Shown here: positions 7,501-18,039 of the stretch, piece by piece
How positions within the stretch are numbered: position 1 is the first letter of the stretch
Layout of the letters: each line of letters begins with the position of its first letter
Origin: Candidatus Acetothermia bacterium
GTDB lineage: Bacteria; Bipolaricaulota; Bipolaricaulia; Bipolaricaulales; Bipolaricaulaceae
Assembly: GCA_024653305.1 (NCBI GenBank)
Contig: JANLFW010000010.1
Coordinates: forward strand, 1 to 55,876
Reading direction: 5' to 3'
Length of the DNA stretch: 55,876 nt
Notes under the pieces: model-generated
Seen by the model: only the letters and a program-made list of their open reading frames with translations
The model's database searches: none
What the model was told of the DNA's origin: nothing
Program-made: the position numbers and the translations under genes

Positions 7501-8877
7501 CGGGAGGTCGTGGAACGGGTACGCCCGGCGCACGAGGCGCAGGAGGTCGTCCACCGCCATCGGACCCCCGGCGACGATGGCCACGATCTGCTGGGCAAGG
7601 ATGTCGAGCGCCCCCTTGGGGATACGGACTTCCGCGATCTCCGCCCGGCGCATCGCCCGGGCCAGGGCGGCCATCTCCAGGAGATCGCCCCGGGTCTTGG
7701 GGAGGAGCCGCCCCCGGGACGGGGCGCGGTAGAGGTGCCCGGCCCTCCCCACCCGCTGGAGCGCCCGGGCCACCCCATGCGGCGATTCCACCTGGATCAC
7801 GAGGTCCACGAGCCCCATGTCGATCCCGAGCTCGAGGCTGGCCGTGGCCACGATCGCCGGGAGCTCCCCGGCCTTGAGCCGCCCCTCGAGGTCCCTCCGA
7901 CGTTCCTTGGCCACCGACCCGTGGTGGACCTGGACGAGCTCGTAGCCCGCGAGCTCGTTGACCTCGGCGGCGATCCGCTCCGCGGCCCGGCGGTTGTTCA
8001 CGAACACGATCGTGGAGCGGTGGCCAAGGATCAGCTCGTGAAGCCGGGCATAGATCGAAGGCCACACCGAGCCCTCGGGGAGGGCGGTCATGTCCGCGGT
8101 GGGGGCGATCACCAGGAGGTCCAGTTCCTTCCGGAGCCCGGCGTCCACGGCCTTCACCGTCCGCTCATGGAACGTCCCCGCGTCTTCGGCGTACCCGCCG
8201 AGGAACCGGGCCACCGCGGGGAGGGGGCGGATGGTGGCCGAAAGCCCGATCCGCTGGAACGGCCGTGCGCACAAGGCCTCCAGGCGCTCCAGGAGCACGG
8301 AGAGGAACGTGCCCCGCTTGCTCTCGGCCAGGGCGTGGACCTCGTCCACGATCACGTACCGGACGCTCCTCAGGGTCTCCCGCGCCCGGGGCGAGGTGAG
8401 CATGAGGTGCAGCGACTCCGGGGTGGTGATGAGGATGTGGGGCGGGCGGCGGACGAGGCGCTGCCGCTCCGCGGATGGGGTGTCCCCGGTGCGCACCCCG
8501 ACCCGGATCTCGGGCAGGGTAGTCCCTTCGGCCCGGGCCACCTCCTGGATCCCGGCGAGGGGAACGCGGAGGTTCCGCTCGATGTCGTACCCAAGGGCCT
8601 TCAGGGGGGAGATGTACAGCGTGTGCACGGCCGGGGCGGAGGGCTCGGGCGGGCGTCGCAGGAGCTCGTCGATGGCAAAGAGGAACGCGGCCAGGGTCTT
8701 CCCCGAGCCCGTAGGGGCGAGGATCAGCGTGTGGGATCCTGCAGCGATGGCCGGCCACCCCAGCTCTTGGGCCGGGGTCGGCGTCCCCAGCACCCCCCGG
8801 AACCAGCGGGCCGCCACTGGGCTGAACAGGGCCAGCGGATCGTGTTCCGGCGAGGTGATCGGTGAGCGTTCCACCAC
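4570..8877 (-). CDS. lhr: Lhr-family large ATP-dependent helicase
   Basis: A 1435-residue superfamily-2 helicase. The N-terminal half has Walker A APTGSGKT (54-61), DEVH (178-181), the SAT motif (213-215) and a second RecA-like domain ending in QRVGRAGH. It is followed by the winged-helix and Lhr-core segments and by a long C-terminal extension. The length is close to full-length bacterial Lhr (about 1500 residues) rather than Lhr-Core. Lhr enzymes unwind RNA:DNA hybrids and act in DNA repair. The start is one of two consecutive GTG codons. The gene is alone on its strand and divergent from the acyl-CoA ligase. A long open frame lies antisense to it, but that is a by-product of GC-rich codon use. 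Confidence 0.93.
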   Translation of the reverse strand: MVERSPITSPEHDPLALFSPVAARWFRGVLGTPTPAQELGWPAIAAGSHTLILAPTGSGKTLAAFLFAIDELLRRPPEPSAPAVHTLYISPLKALGYDIERNLRVPLAGIQEVARAEGTTLPEIRVGVRTGDTPSAERQRLVRRPPHILITTPESLHLMLTSPRARETLRSVRYVIVDEVHALAESKRGTFLSVLLERLEALCARPFQRIGLSATIRPLPAVARFLGGYAEDAGTFHERTVKAVDAGLRKELDLLVIAPTADMTALPEGSVWPSIYARLHELILGHRSTIVFVNNRRAAERIAAEVNELAGYELVQVHHGSVAKERRRDLEGRLKAGELPAIVATASLELGIDMGLVDLVIQVESPHGVARALQRVGRAGHLYRAPSRGRLLPKTRGDLLEMAALARAMRRAEIAEVRIPKGALDILAQQIVAIVAGGPMAVDDLLRLVRRAYPFHDLPRDAFLSVLRMLSEGALPWGARPRLVWDRVHDVLHPLPGSRHLALTSGGAIPDTGEYPVYTEGGERIGELDEEFVYEARVGEVIVLGTNRWRIVDIGHDRVVVAPGDGPAKIPFWKGEAYGRDVHLGLAVGALAREIEDRLGDPDLVLWLREECALDQAAAENLVRYVAEQRSRSAVPTDRRTVIEGFPDEAGGFRLALLTPLGSRFHLALRLAILARFREELGIQPDSLHGNTGILFRLTQVPFDRAVALIRGIRPEEAEPLVLAELANSPLFGLRFRENASRALLLPQDRPGKRMPLWLRRLTARDLLEAARARPGFPIVIETYREILSEFLPMDALLSWLRRVEAGEVEVAVRRGLAPSPFSASLLWEFQATYLYQWDEPKPGPVPTGLAEEELAVLLDRDLAHAVDPEAVAQVEGELRGIGEGRWARTGAELVAHVKRLGDVGEDELAALASPEAGGAVPGFLATGTLARVEFLGADPPERIVAGEDLPLYRAALAGDREAQAEVVGRRVGSRALVSRSELRRRYPFPAETIEAALAGPPFVAVTWRGERCWTRRETLERLRRRTLAARRGRARAYGPAALQGYVLRHQHRTPGTHLSGPEGVAQVLRELQGIALPWALWDGEALPARVEGYRTGWVEDLLRSGEFLWLGRPGAGRDLAAAFARRDDLPWLGKAYPPPAGGELSPEAEALRKRLAARGASFLVELAGDLGIPAARCAVLLWELARAGLVTVDGLSPLQAGPPPREVSKTRVWQGGSGRWSLVPMPAGDLTEEERGNLAQLLLARYGVLSRGILALDGAAVAWGELYPLLTRLEWRGELERGLLVEGLAGAQFAPDTALADLARSEEDWMLIPTSDPAVLYGAGAPFPVPHPTDPEWRLRRGPGTFLVLRGGLPVLVIEGWGERVTELAQLSEAERKEALASLAKLVEGPLRRLTVRTWNGQPVLGSPLEEVLRGLGFQRGPNALILYRRYGGP

Positions 8878-8972
8878 AGGTCACCGCTCGCATTCTAAGC
8901 CCTCGCACGGCTCCCCCTCACCTCGACCCTCGCTCACAAGGGGGAAGGGTGGCGATTGGCCTAGGTCCCCTC

Positions 8973-9000
8973 TATACTTCGGGCGAATCCAACGAGGAGG
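8973..9000 (+). promoter_or_regulatory. Putative -10 and strong Shine-Dalgarno of the acyl-CoA ligase
   Basis: TATACT at 8973-8978 is a good -10; the -35 region is weak. GAGGAGG at 8994-9000 lies 7 nt before the ATG at 9008 and fixes the start codon. Confidence 0.5.
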
Positions 9001-9007
9001 GAAAGGG

Positions 9008-10633
9008 ATGCGTACGCTGCCCCAGGTGCTTGAGGAGACGGCCAAGAAGCACCCGGACCGCCCCGCCGTGTTCTACGAGGGGAAGACCCTCACCTACCGC
9101 GACCTCGCCAGCGAGGTGGAGCGGTTGGCGGCGGGCTTGGTGGAGCTGGGGGTCGAGCCCGGGGACAAGGTCGCGATCTGGATGTCCAACGTCCCGGAGT
9201 GGATCGTGGCCTACTTCGCGGTCGCCCGGGCCGGTGGGGTGGTGGTGCCGATGAACACCCGCTACAAGACCCACGAGGTCGTGTACATCCTCGGCAACTC
9301 CGAAGCCAAGGCGGCCTTCCTTGCCCCTGGGTTCCTGGGAATCGACTACACAGGGATGCTCGGGGAGGTACGGCCGAAGCTCCCCCTCCTGCGGGAGGTG
9401 ATCGCCGTGGGCGAGGGCGCTCCCGGGGCGCGCCCGTACGCAGAGGTCCTGGCCTTGGGCGATACCCCTGCCGCCCGGGCTGAGCTCGCCCGCCGCCAGA
9501 ACGCGATCCACCCTGAGGACTGCGTGTTCATCCTGTACACGTCCGGCACCACCGGGGAGCCCAAGGGGGCGATGCTCTCCCACCACAACATGGCCGAGAA
9601 CGCCCGCCAGATCACGGAGATCATGGAGGTGACAGAGCAAGACGTGTTCCTCCTCGCGGTGCCGTTCTTCCACTGCTTCGGGTGCGTGATGGGGATCCTG
9701 GGGGCGATCACGTGGGGGGCGGCGATCGTGCCGATGCCCATTTTCAAGCCCGACGAGGCCCTTCGCCTCGTGGAGAAGCACCGGGTGAGCATCCTCTACG
9801 GGGTGCCCACGATGTTCGTCCTTGAGCTCGAGGAGCAGCGCCAGGCCAAGGCCGCCGGCCGGCCCTACGACGTGTCCTCGCTCCGCACCGGGATCATGGC
9901 CGGGGCGCCGTGCCCGGTGGAGGTGATGCGGGGGACGATGGACGAGCTCGGGTGCAACGTGTGCATCTGCTACGGTCTCACCGAGGCCTCTCCCGTGATC
10001 ACCATGACTAGGTTTTCGGACCCGATCGATAAACGGGTGGAGACGGTGGGCAAGACCCTCCCCGGGGTCGAGGTCAAGGTGGTGGACGATGCCCGGCGGG
10101 AGGTCCCCCTCGGGGAGACCGGGGAACTCGCGTGTCGGGGGTACAACGTGATGCTCGGGTACTGGAAGAACCCCGAGGCCACCCGGCAGGTCATCGACGA
10201 AGGGGGTTGGCTCTACTCCGGCGACCTCGCCACCCTCGATGCCGAGGGGTACGTGCGGATCGTCGGCCGGAAGAAGGACATGTACATCGTGGGCGGGTTC
10301 AACGTGTACCCGGCGGAGGTGGAGGAGGTCCTGTTCACCCACCCCGGGATCCAGAACGTGGCCGTGGTCGGGGTGCCGGACCGGGTGATGGGCGAGGTGG
10401 GGATGGCGTTCATCATCCCCCGCCAGGGCACACATCTGGACCCCCAGGAGGTCGTGGACTTCTGCGCCCACAGGATCGCCGGGTTCAAGGTCCCGCGGTA
10501 CGTGGTGGTGGCCACGGAGTTCCCCATGACCCCCTCAGGGAAGGTCCAGAAGTACAAGCTCGTCGAGCAAGGTCGGGAGCTCATCGCCCAAGGGAAGGTC
10601 CGGAAGCTTGAACCGCGCAAGACCGGACGTTGA
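9008..10633 (+). CDS. AMP-forming acyl-CoA synthetase (fatty-acid/aryl acid-CoA ligase)
   Basis: A 541-residue member of the ANL adenylating superfamily. The P-loop-like motif YTSGTTGEPKG lies at 177-187. The adenylation motif YGLTEASP, the hinge YSGDLATLD and the C-terminal PSGKVQK with its adenylation lysine (about Lys512) are all present. It would activate a carboxylic acid with ATP and transfer it to CoA in the cytoplasm. Sequence features fit medium or long chain FadD-like enzymes better than acetyl-CoA synthetase, because the protein is shorter and begins directly with LPQVLEETAKKHPDRPA. The frame is open for about 900 bases upstream, but the Shine-Dalgarno and family length support the ATG at 9008. 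Confidence 0.92.
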   Translation: MRTLPQVLEETAKKHPDRPAVFYEGKTLTYRDLASEVERLAAGLVELGVEPGDKVAIWMSNVPEWIVAYFAVARAGGVVVPMNTRYKTHEVVYILGNSEAKAAFLAPGFLGIDYTGMLGEVRPKLPLLREVIAVGEGAPGARPYAEVLALGDTPAARAELARRQNAIHPEDCVFILYTSGTTGEPKGAMLSHHNMAENARQITEIMEVTEQDVFLLAVPFFHCFGCVMGILGAITWGAAIVPMPIFKPDEALRLVEKHRVSILYGVPTMFVLELEEQRQAKAAGRPYDVSSLRTGIMAGAPCPVEVMRGTMDELGCNVCICYGLTEASPVITMTRFSDPIDKRVETVGKTLPGVEVKVVDDARREVPLGETGELACRGYNVMLGYWKNPEATRQVIDEGGWLYSGDLATLDAEGYVRIVGRKKDMYIVGGFNVYPAEVEEVLFTHPGIQNVAVVGVPDRVMGEVGMAFIIPRQGTHLDPQEVVDFCAHRIAGFKVPRYVVVATEFPMTPSGKVQKYKLVEQGRELIAQGKVRKLEPRKTGR

Positions 10634-10645
10634 GGGGGATCGGGG

Positions 10646-11815
10646 TTACAGGCCCTGGCGGGCGAGCCAGCGGGCCAGGACCGGGTCGGTGAGGACCCAG
10701 TCCCCTCGCCCGCTCCGTTCGGCTAGCCCCTTCTTTTCCAGGTACAGAAGGTAGCGGGACACCACATTCGGCGTGTCCCCCACCGCCTGGGCGATGGCCG
10801 TGGGCGCGGAATGGCCTTGGGCCAAGGCCAAGGCCACCTTTCGCTCCTTGGGGGCGAGGTGCGTCCACTCCTCGCGCAACAGGAGATCCCCCTCTTCCCT
10901 CAGGAATTCCTCCCCGGCCTGGGCCACCGCCTCCGCGGTCACCTTCCCACCCAGCCGGGCCAGCTCCCGGCCGAGGAACTGGACGTAGAACGGGATCCCA
11001 TGGGTGAGCTCCCACAACGCCTCCAGGGCTTCGGCGGGGACCCGTTGCCCCAGGTTTCGGGAGAGGAGCGTGTCCACCGCAGGCTTGGGGAGCGGGCCCA
11101 CCTCCCGTACCACGAACTGGCGCCAGAACGCGGCGGCCGGGGATAGGGCCACCGCCTCCATGGTGCCCCGCATCGATCCGGAGATGGAAAACACGGTGTG
11201 TTCTATCCTTTCGTACAGGGTGCGGAGCTTGCGCACTGCCCCCTCCCCCAGCGCCTGTCCGGCGTGCTTGACCTCCATCAGGGTGGGGAACTCGTCCAGG
11301 AAAAGGACACAGCGCACCCCGGTCTCCCGGGCCAGGTTCTCCGGGAAGAGCACCGCCCGTTCCAGGAAGTCCGCGGCCGAGGGGCGTTCCTCTCCCCGGG
11401 AAAAGAGGAGCAAAATCTCGATCTCCCGACGAAGCCTCACGGAGATTCGCACGCCGTCGAGGACTTCCCGCAGGAGGTCGAGAGGGGCGGAAAGAAGGTT
11501 CCGCGCCCGTACGGCCAGCGGGAGCCTCCCCCGCTCCTGGAACCGTTCCAGGGTCTCCCGCACCAGGGATTGGGCAAGCTCCCCGAGTGTCCCCTCCACC
11601 AGGTCCCACAGGGACAGGTACACCGGGATCACCCTGGGGTTTTCATCCAACCGACGGACGACCTCCAGGAAGACCGAGGTCTTGCCCATGCGGCGGCGGC
11701 CCACGAGGGCGAACCCCATGCGCTCGCGGGGGGAGCTCAGGGCCTCCACCATTTCCGCGAGGAGCTCCTCGCGATCCACGAAGTCCTCCCCATACGCCGG
11801 ACGCAACGTGAACAT
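10646..11815 (-). CDS. AAA+ P-loop ATPase with C-terminal winged helix (archaeal-type ATPase family)
   Basis: A 389-residue protein. Walker A GRRRMGKT lies at 39-46, Walker B VLFLDEF near 170-176, a sensor-like FSISGSMRGTM follows, and a winged-helix region (about 300-389) ends in LTDPVLARWLARQGL. This arrangement is typical of the archaeal ATPase_2/DUF234-like group of STAND-type ATPases. These are common in archaea and thermophilic bacteria and mostly uncharacterised; several are linked to toxin or DNA-associated functions. The gene follows the ATP synthase operon but has its own promoter with repeats, and the message is predicted to be leaderless because no ribosome-binding site precedes the ATG. 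Confidence 0.85.
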   Translation of the reverse strand: MFTLRPAYGEDFVDREELLAEMVEALSSPRERMGFALVGRRRMGKTSVFLEVVRRLDENPRVIPVYLSLWDLVEGTLGELAQSLVRETLERFQERGRLPLAVRARNLLSAPLDLLREVLDGVRISVRLRREIEILLLFSRGEERPSAADFLERAVLFPENLARETGVRCVLFLDEFPTLMEVKHAGQALGEGAVRKLRTLYERIEHTVFSISGSMRGTMEAVALSPAAAFWRQFVVREVGPLPKPAVDTLLSRNLGQRVPAEALEALWELTHGIPFYVQFLGRELARLGGKVTAEAVAQAGEEFLREEGDLLLREEWTHLAPKERKVALALAQGHSAPTAIAQAVGDTPNVVSRYLLYLEKKGLAERSGRGDWVLTDPVLARWLARQGL

Positions 11816-11824
11816 CTTACGACA

Positions 11825-11852
11825 AGTTTATCGTCGACAAATCTATCGTCAA
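11825..11852 (-). promoter_or_regulatory. Promoter with direct repeats for the P-loop ATPase
   Basis: Read on the minus strand: -35 TTGACG (11852-11847), 16-nt spacer, -10 TAAACT (11830-11825), then 9 nt to the ATG. GACGATA occurs twice about 15 nt apart, and TTGTCG also occurs twice with the same period, overlapping both promoter hexamers. A repressor that binds tandem sites would block this promoter. Confidence 0.55.
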
Positions 11853-11857
11853 CGTTG

Positions 11858-11881
11858 CCCCCTGGTTTCGTGAGCTGGGGG
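11858..11881 (-). terminator. Possible weak terminator after atpD
   Basis: CCCCC (11858-11862) and GGGGG (11877-11881) can pair across a 14-nt loop, about 37 nt after the atpD stop on the minus strand. No U-tract follows, so this is a tentative call. Confidence 0.25.
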
Positions 11882-11917
11882 AGGCCTTGGTTGTGGGAAT
11901 GGGATGCGTGAAACGGC

Positions 11918-14165
<2,248 letters not shown>

Positions 14166-14166
<1 letters not shown>

Positions 14167-15674
14167 CAGGCCCTGAACCCTTCCCTGAACTCGGCGATCG
14201 CTGCCTCCAGGCCCGCGCGAACGCCCTCGGTCAGGCGGCGTTGCCGCTTGAGCTCGGCCAAGACCTCGGGGTGCCCTTCCCGCAGCGACGCGAGGAACCC
14301 CTGTTCGAACGCGTTCACCGCTTCCACCGGGATGTCGTCGAGGTGCCCGCTCACCGCCACGTACAGGATCGCCACCTGTTCCTCCACCGGCATCGGCCGA
14401 TACTGATCCTGCTTGAGGATCTCCATCACCCGCTCCCCCCGGGCGAGCTGGGCCTGGGACGCCTCATCGAGCTCCTGGGCGAACTCGGCGAACGCCGCGA
14501 GGTCCCGGTACTGGGCGAGCTCCAGCCTGAGTTGCCCGGCCACCTCCTTCATCGCCGGCACCTGGGCCGCCCCGCCCACCCGCGACACCGAAAGCCCCGC
14601 GTTCATCGCCGGCCGCTGCCCCTTGTTGAAGAGGTCGGCCTCGAGGTAGATCTGGCCGTCGGTGATGGAGATGAGGTTCGTCGGGATGTAGGCGGTGATG
14701 TCCCCGGCCTTGGTCTCCACGATGGGCAGCGCGGTGAGCGATCCGCCTCCGTATTCGTCCGCCAGGCGCGCCGCCCGCTCGAGGAGGCGGGAGTGGGTGT
14801 AGAAGATGTCCCCAGGGTACGCCTCCCGGCCCGGCGGCCGCCTGAGGAGAAGGGAGATCTCCCGGTACGCCACGGCGTGCTTGGAGAGGTCATCGTAGAT
14901 CACCAGCGCGTCTTCTCCGCGGTCGCGGAAGTACTCGCCCATCGCGCAGCCGGCGTAGGGGGCGATGTACTGGAGCGGGGTGGGGTCCTCGGCGGCCGCG
15001 GCGACGACGATCGTGTGCCCCAGGGCATCGTACCGGCGCAGGGCGTCCACGACCTTGGCGATGGTGGACGACTTCTGGCCGATGGCCACGTAGATGCAGT
15101 ACACGCCTTGGTCGCGTTGGTTGATGATCGTGTCCACCACGATCGCGGTCTTGCCGGTGCGGCGGTCGCCGATCAGGAGTTCCCGCTGCCCGCGGCCGAT
15201 CGGGGTCAGGGCGTCGATGCACTTGATCCCGGTCTGGAGCGGGGTGTCCACCGGCTGGCGCATGATCACGCCGGGGGCCTTCTCGTCCGTCTTGCGGTGC
15301 CCCTCGGGTTGAACCGGCTCCCCGCCGTCTAGGGGACGGCCGAGGGGGTCCACCACCCGCCCCAGGAACCCCCGGCCGACCGGGGTCTCCAGCACCCGCC
15401 CCGTACGACGGACCTCGTCCCCTTCCTTGATCTCCTGGTCCGGGCCGAGGAGGGCGACCCCCACCGAGTCCTCGGCCAGGTCCAGCACGAGGCCGTAGAT
15501 GTCCCCTGGGAACAGGAGCAGCTCCGAGGCCATCGCCGACCGCAGCCCCCACACCCGGGCGATGCCGTCCCCCACCTCCACCACCACCCCGACCTCCTCC
15601 ATCGCGAGGTCGGCGCCGAGGTCGCGGATCTGCTGCTTGATGATGGACGCGATTTCGTCTTTGCGTGGGCTCAT
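14166..15674 (-). CDS. atpA: F1Fo ATP synthase subunit alpha
   Basis: A 502-residue non-catalytic nucleotide-binding F1 subunit. The P-loop GDRRTGKT lies at 169-176, followed by [25 protein letters not shown] and the [11 protein letters not shown]-like [18 protein letters not shown]. Length and motif order are standard. It lies 3 nt downstream of atpH. Confidence 0.97.
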
Positions 15675-15677
15675 CGG

Positions 15678-16220
15678 CTACCCCTTTGCCAAACGCTCGG
15701 CCAGTCGAGCAAGACGCCCGCGCAGGGAGGCGTCAATGCGCCGGCCGGCCAACTTCAACTCCACCCCTGCCAGAAGCTCGGGGGCGTCCACCGTCTCCAG
15801 GTCCACCGGCCGGCCCACGGCCTCTTCCAACCGGGCCTTGAGCGTGCTCAGCCACGCCGCGGATAGCGGCCGAGCCGTGCGCACGAGGACATGCACCGCC
15901 TTGCCCTGTTCCTCGGCAGCGTTGAAGAAACCTTCGGCCAACTCGGGGAGGAGGGCGGCCCGCCCCTTGCGCATCAAAAGCCGTAGCAGGTTGAGGGTGT
16001 AAGGGTGCACCACCTCCCCTAGGGCCTGACTCAGCACGGCCTCCTTGGTTTGGGTGGCGATCAGGGGGTGGGCGAGGAACGGGGGCACGAGGTCGGGATG
16101 GTCGTTCCACAGCTCACGGATGAGGGAGAGATCCTGGGCAATGCGCTCCGTGAGGCCCTCGGCCGCGCTCACCTCGTACAGGGCCTGAGCATAGCGGCGG
16201 GCGACCTCTGGCTCGGGCAT
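15678..16220 (-). CDS. atpH: F1Fo ATP synthase subunit delta
   Basis: A 180-residue peripheral-stalk subunit of the OSCP/delta family. It starts EPEVARRYAQALYEV and has the C-terminal signature ELLAGVELKLAGRRIDASLRG. It joins the b-subunit stalk to the top of F1. It sits 2 nt after atpF and 3 nt before atpA. Confidence 0.93.
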   Translation of the reverse strand: MPEPEVARRYAQALYEVSAAEGLTERIAQDLSLIRELWNDHPDLVPPFLAHPLIATQTKEAVLSQALGEVVHPYTLNLLRLLMRKGRAALLPELAEGFFNAAEEQGKAVHVLVRTARPLSAAWLSTLKARLEEAVGRPVDLETVDAPELLAGVELKLAGRRIDASLRGRLARLAERLAKG

Positions 16221-16222
16221 GG

Positions 16223-16738
16223 CTACTGAAGGAGCCGGGGGTCAATCCGCCCGCTGAGCTCGGCGAGGAGCCGCTCGTGGTCGGCAGGCCTCACCTCCCG
16301 CTCCAGGACCCGGGAAGCCCCGAGGAGGACGAGCTCCGCGTACGCGCGGCGCAGCTCGGCCAGGGCCTCCTCCCGGGCCCGCCCCGCCGCGGCCTCTCCC
16401 TCCGCGATGATGCGTTGGGCCTGGTCTCGAGCTTCCCGCCGGGCCTCGCGCAGGAGCCGCTGGGCCTCGGCCTCGGCACGGGCCAGGATCTCCCGCGCCT
16501 GGCGGTTGGCCTGGCTCAATTCCTCCTCCCGCCGGCGGAGCAGGGCCTCGGCCTGGGCCTGTGCGTCCTTGGCCCGCAAGAGCCGCTCCTCCTCAAGCTG
16601 CCGACGCCGGTCGAGCCAAGCGAGCACCGGCCTCCAGAGGAGGCGCTTGAGGAGCCACAGGAGCAGGGCGAAGTTGACCAGGTTTAGGATCAGCGTCCAG
16701 TTGATGTTCTTGACGATGGTGCCCCACTCCAAGCGCAC
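16223..16738 (-). CDS. atpF: F1Fo ATP synthase subunit b
   Basis: A 171-residue protein. One N-terminal membrane helix (about residues 10-28, INWTLILNLVNFALLLWLL) precedes a long, charged, alanine/arginine/glutamate-rich coiled coil that forms the peripheral stalk. The GTG at 16738 is chosen because GAGGAGGAG lies just upstream and because the hydrophobic segment then begins where expected. The frame is open further upstream but reads non-homologous sequence over atpE. Confidence 0.9.
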   Translation of the reverse strand: MRLEWGTIVKNINWTLILNLVNFALLLWLLKRLLWRPVLAWLDRRRQLEEERLLRAKDAQAQAEALLRRREEELSQANRQAREILARAEAEAQRLLREARREARDQAQRIIAEGEAAAGRAREEALAELRRAYAELVLLGASRVLEREVRPADHERLLAELSGRIDPRLLQ

Positions 16739-16748
16739 GCTCTCCTCC

Positions 16749-16988
16749 TCAGGCCACGAAGATGAGGACGATGGCCACCACAAGCGAGTAGATGCCGGTG
16801 GTCTCGGTGATGGCCTGGCCGATAACCATGGTCCGGAGCAGGACGTTGGCCATCTCCGGCTGGCGGGCCATGGCGTCCAGGGCATGGGCGGCGGCGATGC
16901 CCTCTCCCACCGCCGGGCCGATGGCCCCCAAGCCCATGCAGATCCCGGCCGCCAGGTACCTTGCTGCGTTGATGATCACGCTGTCCAT
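16749..16988 (-). CDS. atpE: F1Fo ATP synthase subunit c with Na+-type two-carboxylate motif
   Basis: A 79-residue hairpin of two membrane helices joined by the polar loop ARQPE (41-45), which contacts F1. The ion-binding signature is Na+-like. The outer helix reads GQAITETTGIYSLV, giving Glu62, Thr63 and Tyr67, equivalent to Glu65, Ser66 and Tyr70 of the Ilyobacter tartaricus c-ring. The inner helix has GPAVGEGIA with Glu29 at the position of Ilyobacter Gln32. The Gln-to-Glu exchange is the two-carboxylate arrangement described for the Fusobacterium Na+ rotor. The ATG follows a purine-rich ribosome-binding site (GAGAGGA). Confidence 0.95.
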   Translation of the reverse strand: MDSVIINAARYLAAGICMGLGAIGPAVGEGIAAAHALDAMARQPEMANVLLRTMVIGQAITETTGIYSLVVAIVLIFVA

Positions 16989-17005
16989 CTTCCTCTCTCC
17001 TCCTC

Positions 17006-17689
17006 TCACTCTGCGGTTACCTGGATGTACGCCGATGCCAGAAGCGCGAACACGAATGCCTGGATGGTGCCGGCGAACAGCCCGAACCACCCGTTGAGCA
17101 CCACCGGGACCAACACCGGCGCGAACTTCTCCGTGACTATCGTGGTCAAGATCGCCCCCCCCAGGATGTTCCCGAACAGACGGAACCCGTGCGACAGCGT
17201 CCGCCCGAAGTCCCCGACCACGTTCAAGGGAAGCAAGAACGGGAACGGCTCGAAGTACCCCCTGAGGTGGCGGAAGAACCCCTTCTCCCGGATCCCGTAG
17301 TAGTGGGTGAGTCCGTACACCATGAGGGCCAAGCCCATGGTCACGTTCAAATCCTGGGTTGGGGAAACGACGTACGGGATGGGAAGGAGGCTCGCCCAGT
17401 TGCACAGAAGCACGTACAGGAGCAGGGTGGCGATCAGGGGGAGGAGCCGCCGCCTCAAGGACTTGGTGAATCCCCCGAGGAGTTGGTCCTCCACCAGCTC
17501 CACCGCCGCGGCCAGGGCCGCGGCGCGACGGCTCGGCGGGGCGTCCGGATCCGCGGAGAGCCCTCGCCGCAGCCACAGCGCAACCAGGGCCAGGGCGATC
17601 GTGACCCCCACTGCCGCCGCGATGACGGCGAGGTTGAACGCGATCTCCACGCCGCCGATCCGGATGTGGAGGGCTAGCTCTTTACCCAA
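17006..17689 (-). CDS. atpB: F1Fo ATP synthase subunit a
   Basis: An approximately 227-residue, multi-pass membrane subunit that forms the ion channel next to the c-ring. The essential arginine lies in HGFRLFGNILGG, and the last helices read LVPVVLNGWFGLFAGTIQAFVFALLASAYI. The most likely start is the TTG at 17689, which overlaps the stop of atpI by 8 nt. An alternative TTG four codons upstream and a GTG further down cannot be excluded, because none has a clear ribosome-binding site. Confidence 0.9.
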   Translation of the reverse strand: MGKELALHIRIGGVEIAFNLAVIAAAVGVTIALALVALWLRRGLSADPDAPPSRRAAALAAAVELVEDQLLGGFTKSLRRRLLPLIATLLLYVLLCNWASLLPIPYVVSPTQDLNVTMGLALMVYGLTHYYGIREKGFFRHLRGYFEPFPFLLPLNVVGDFGRTLSHGFRLFGNILGGAILTTIVTEKFAPVLVPVVLNGWFGLFAGTIQAFVFALLASAYIQVTAE

Positions 17690-18032
17690 GTGCTCGAGCA
17701 ACCCGCACCGTCCAGATCCAACGCCCCGCGGTGGGCAGGAGGAGCCCCACCGCCACGGCCAGCGGTTCCAGTCCCAAGGCGATCCCGCCGAACGAGAGCA
17801 CCCCAAGAAGCACCTGGCGGGAGAACGCGGCCAGCCCAGCCGCGGGCCCGCCCCGGGATTCCCGGACCCACGCTCCCAGGAGCCATCCCCGCACCAGCCG
17901 GCCGGCGGCGATCACCCCCACCCCCCATGCCACACCGGCCGCCCACTCCCAGCCCACCGCGAGGAAGGCCAGCGCCACCAGCACCGCGAGCAGTGCCCCT
18001 TCGCGCATCCCTACCCAGATCCACGCTGGCAT
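17682..18032 (-). CDS. AtpI-like small membrane protein of the ATP synthase operon
   Basis: A 116-residue hydrophobic protein with about four predicted membrane segments (residues about 12-30, 33-50, 68-85 and 88-102). Its place before atpB, overlapping it by 8 nt, is the usual position of atpI. AtpI-type proteins assist c-ring assembly or ion supply to Fo. Sequence similarity is too low for certainty, so the assignment rests on position, size and topology. GAGGT upstream of the ATG supports the start. Confidence 0.65.
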   Translation of the reverse strand: MPAWIWVGMREGALLAVLVALAFLAVGWEWAAGVAWGVGVIAAGRLVRGWLLGAWVRESRGGPAAGLAAFSRQVLLGVLSFGGIALGLEPLAVAVGLLLPTAGRWIWTVRVARALG

Positions 18033-18039
18033 TCTGACC

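Noticed and set aside
4882-8865. A 1327-codon open frame antisense to the helicase gene
   Set aside because: The helicase on the other strand has all its motifs. The antisense product is proline/histidine/glutamate-rich without any domain, as expected from GC-rich codon bias.
8090-9007. Upstream extension of the acyl-CoA ligase frame
   Set aside because: The extra 306 codons are antisense to the helicase and arginine/serine-rich. The Shine-Dalgarno and the family start support 9008.
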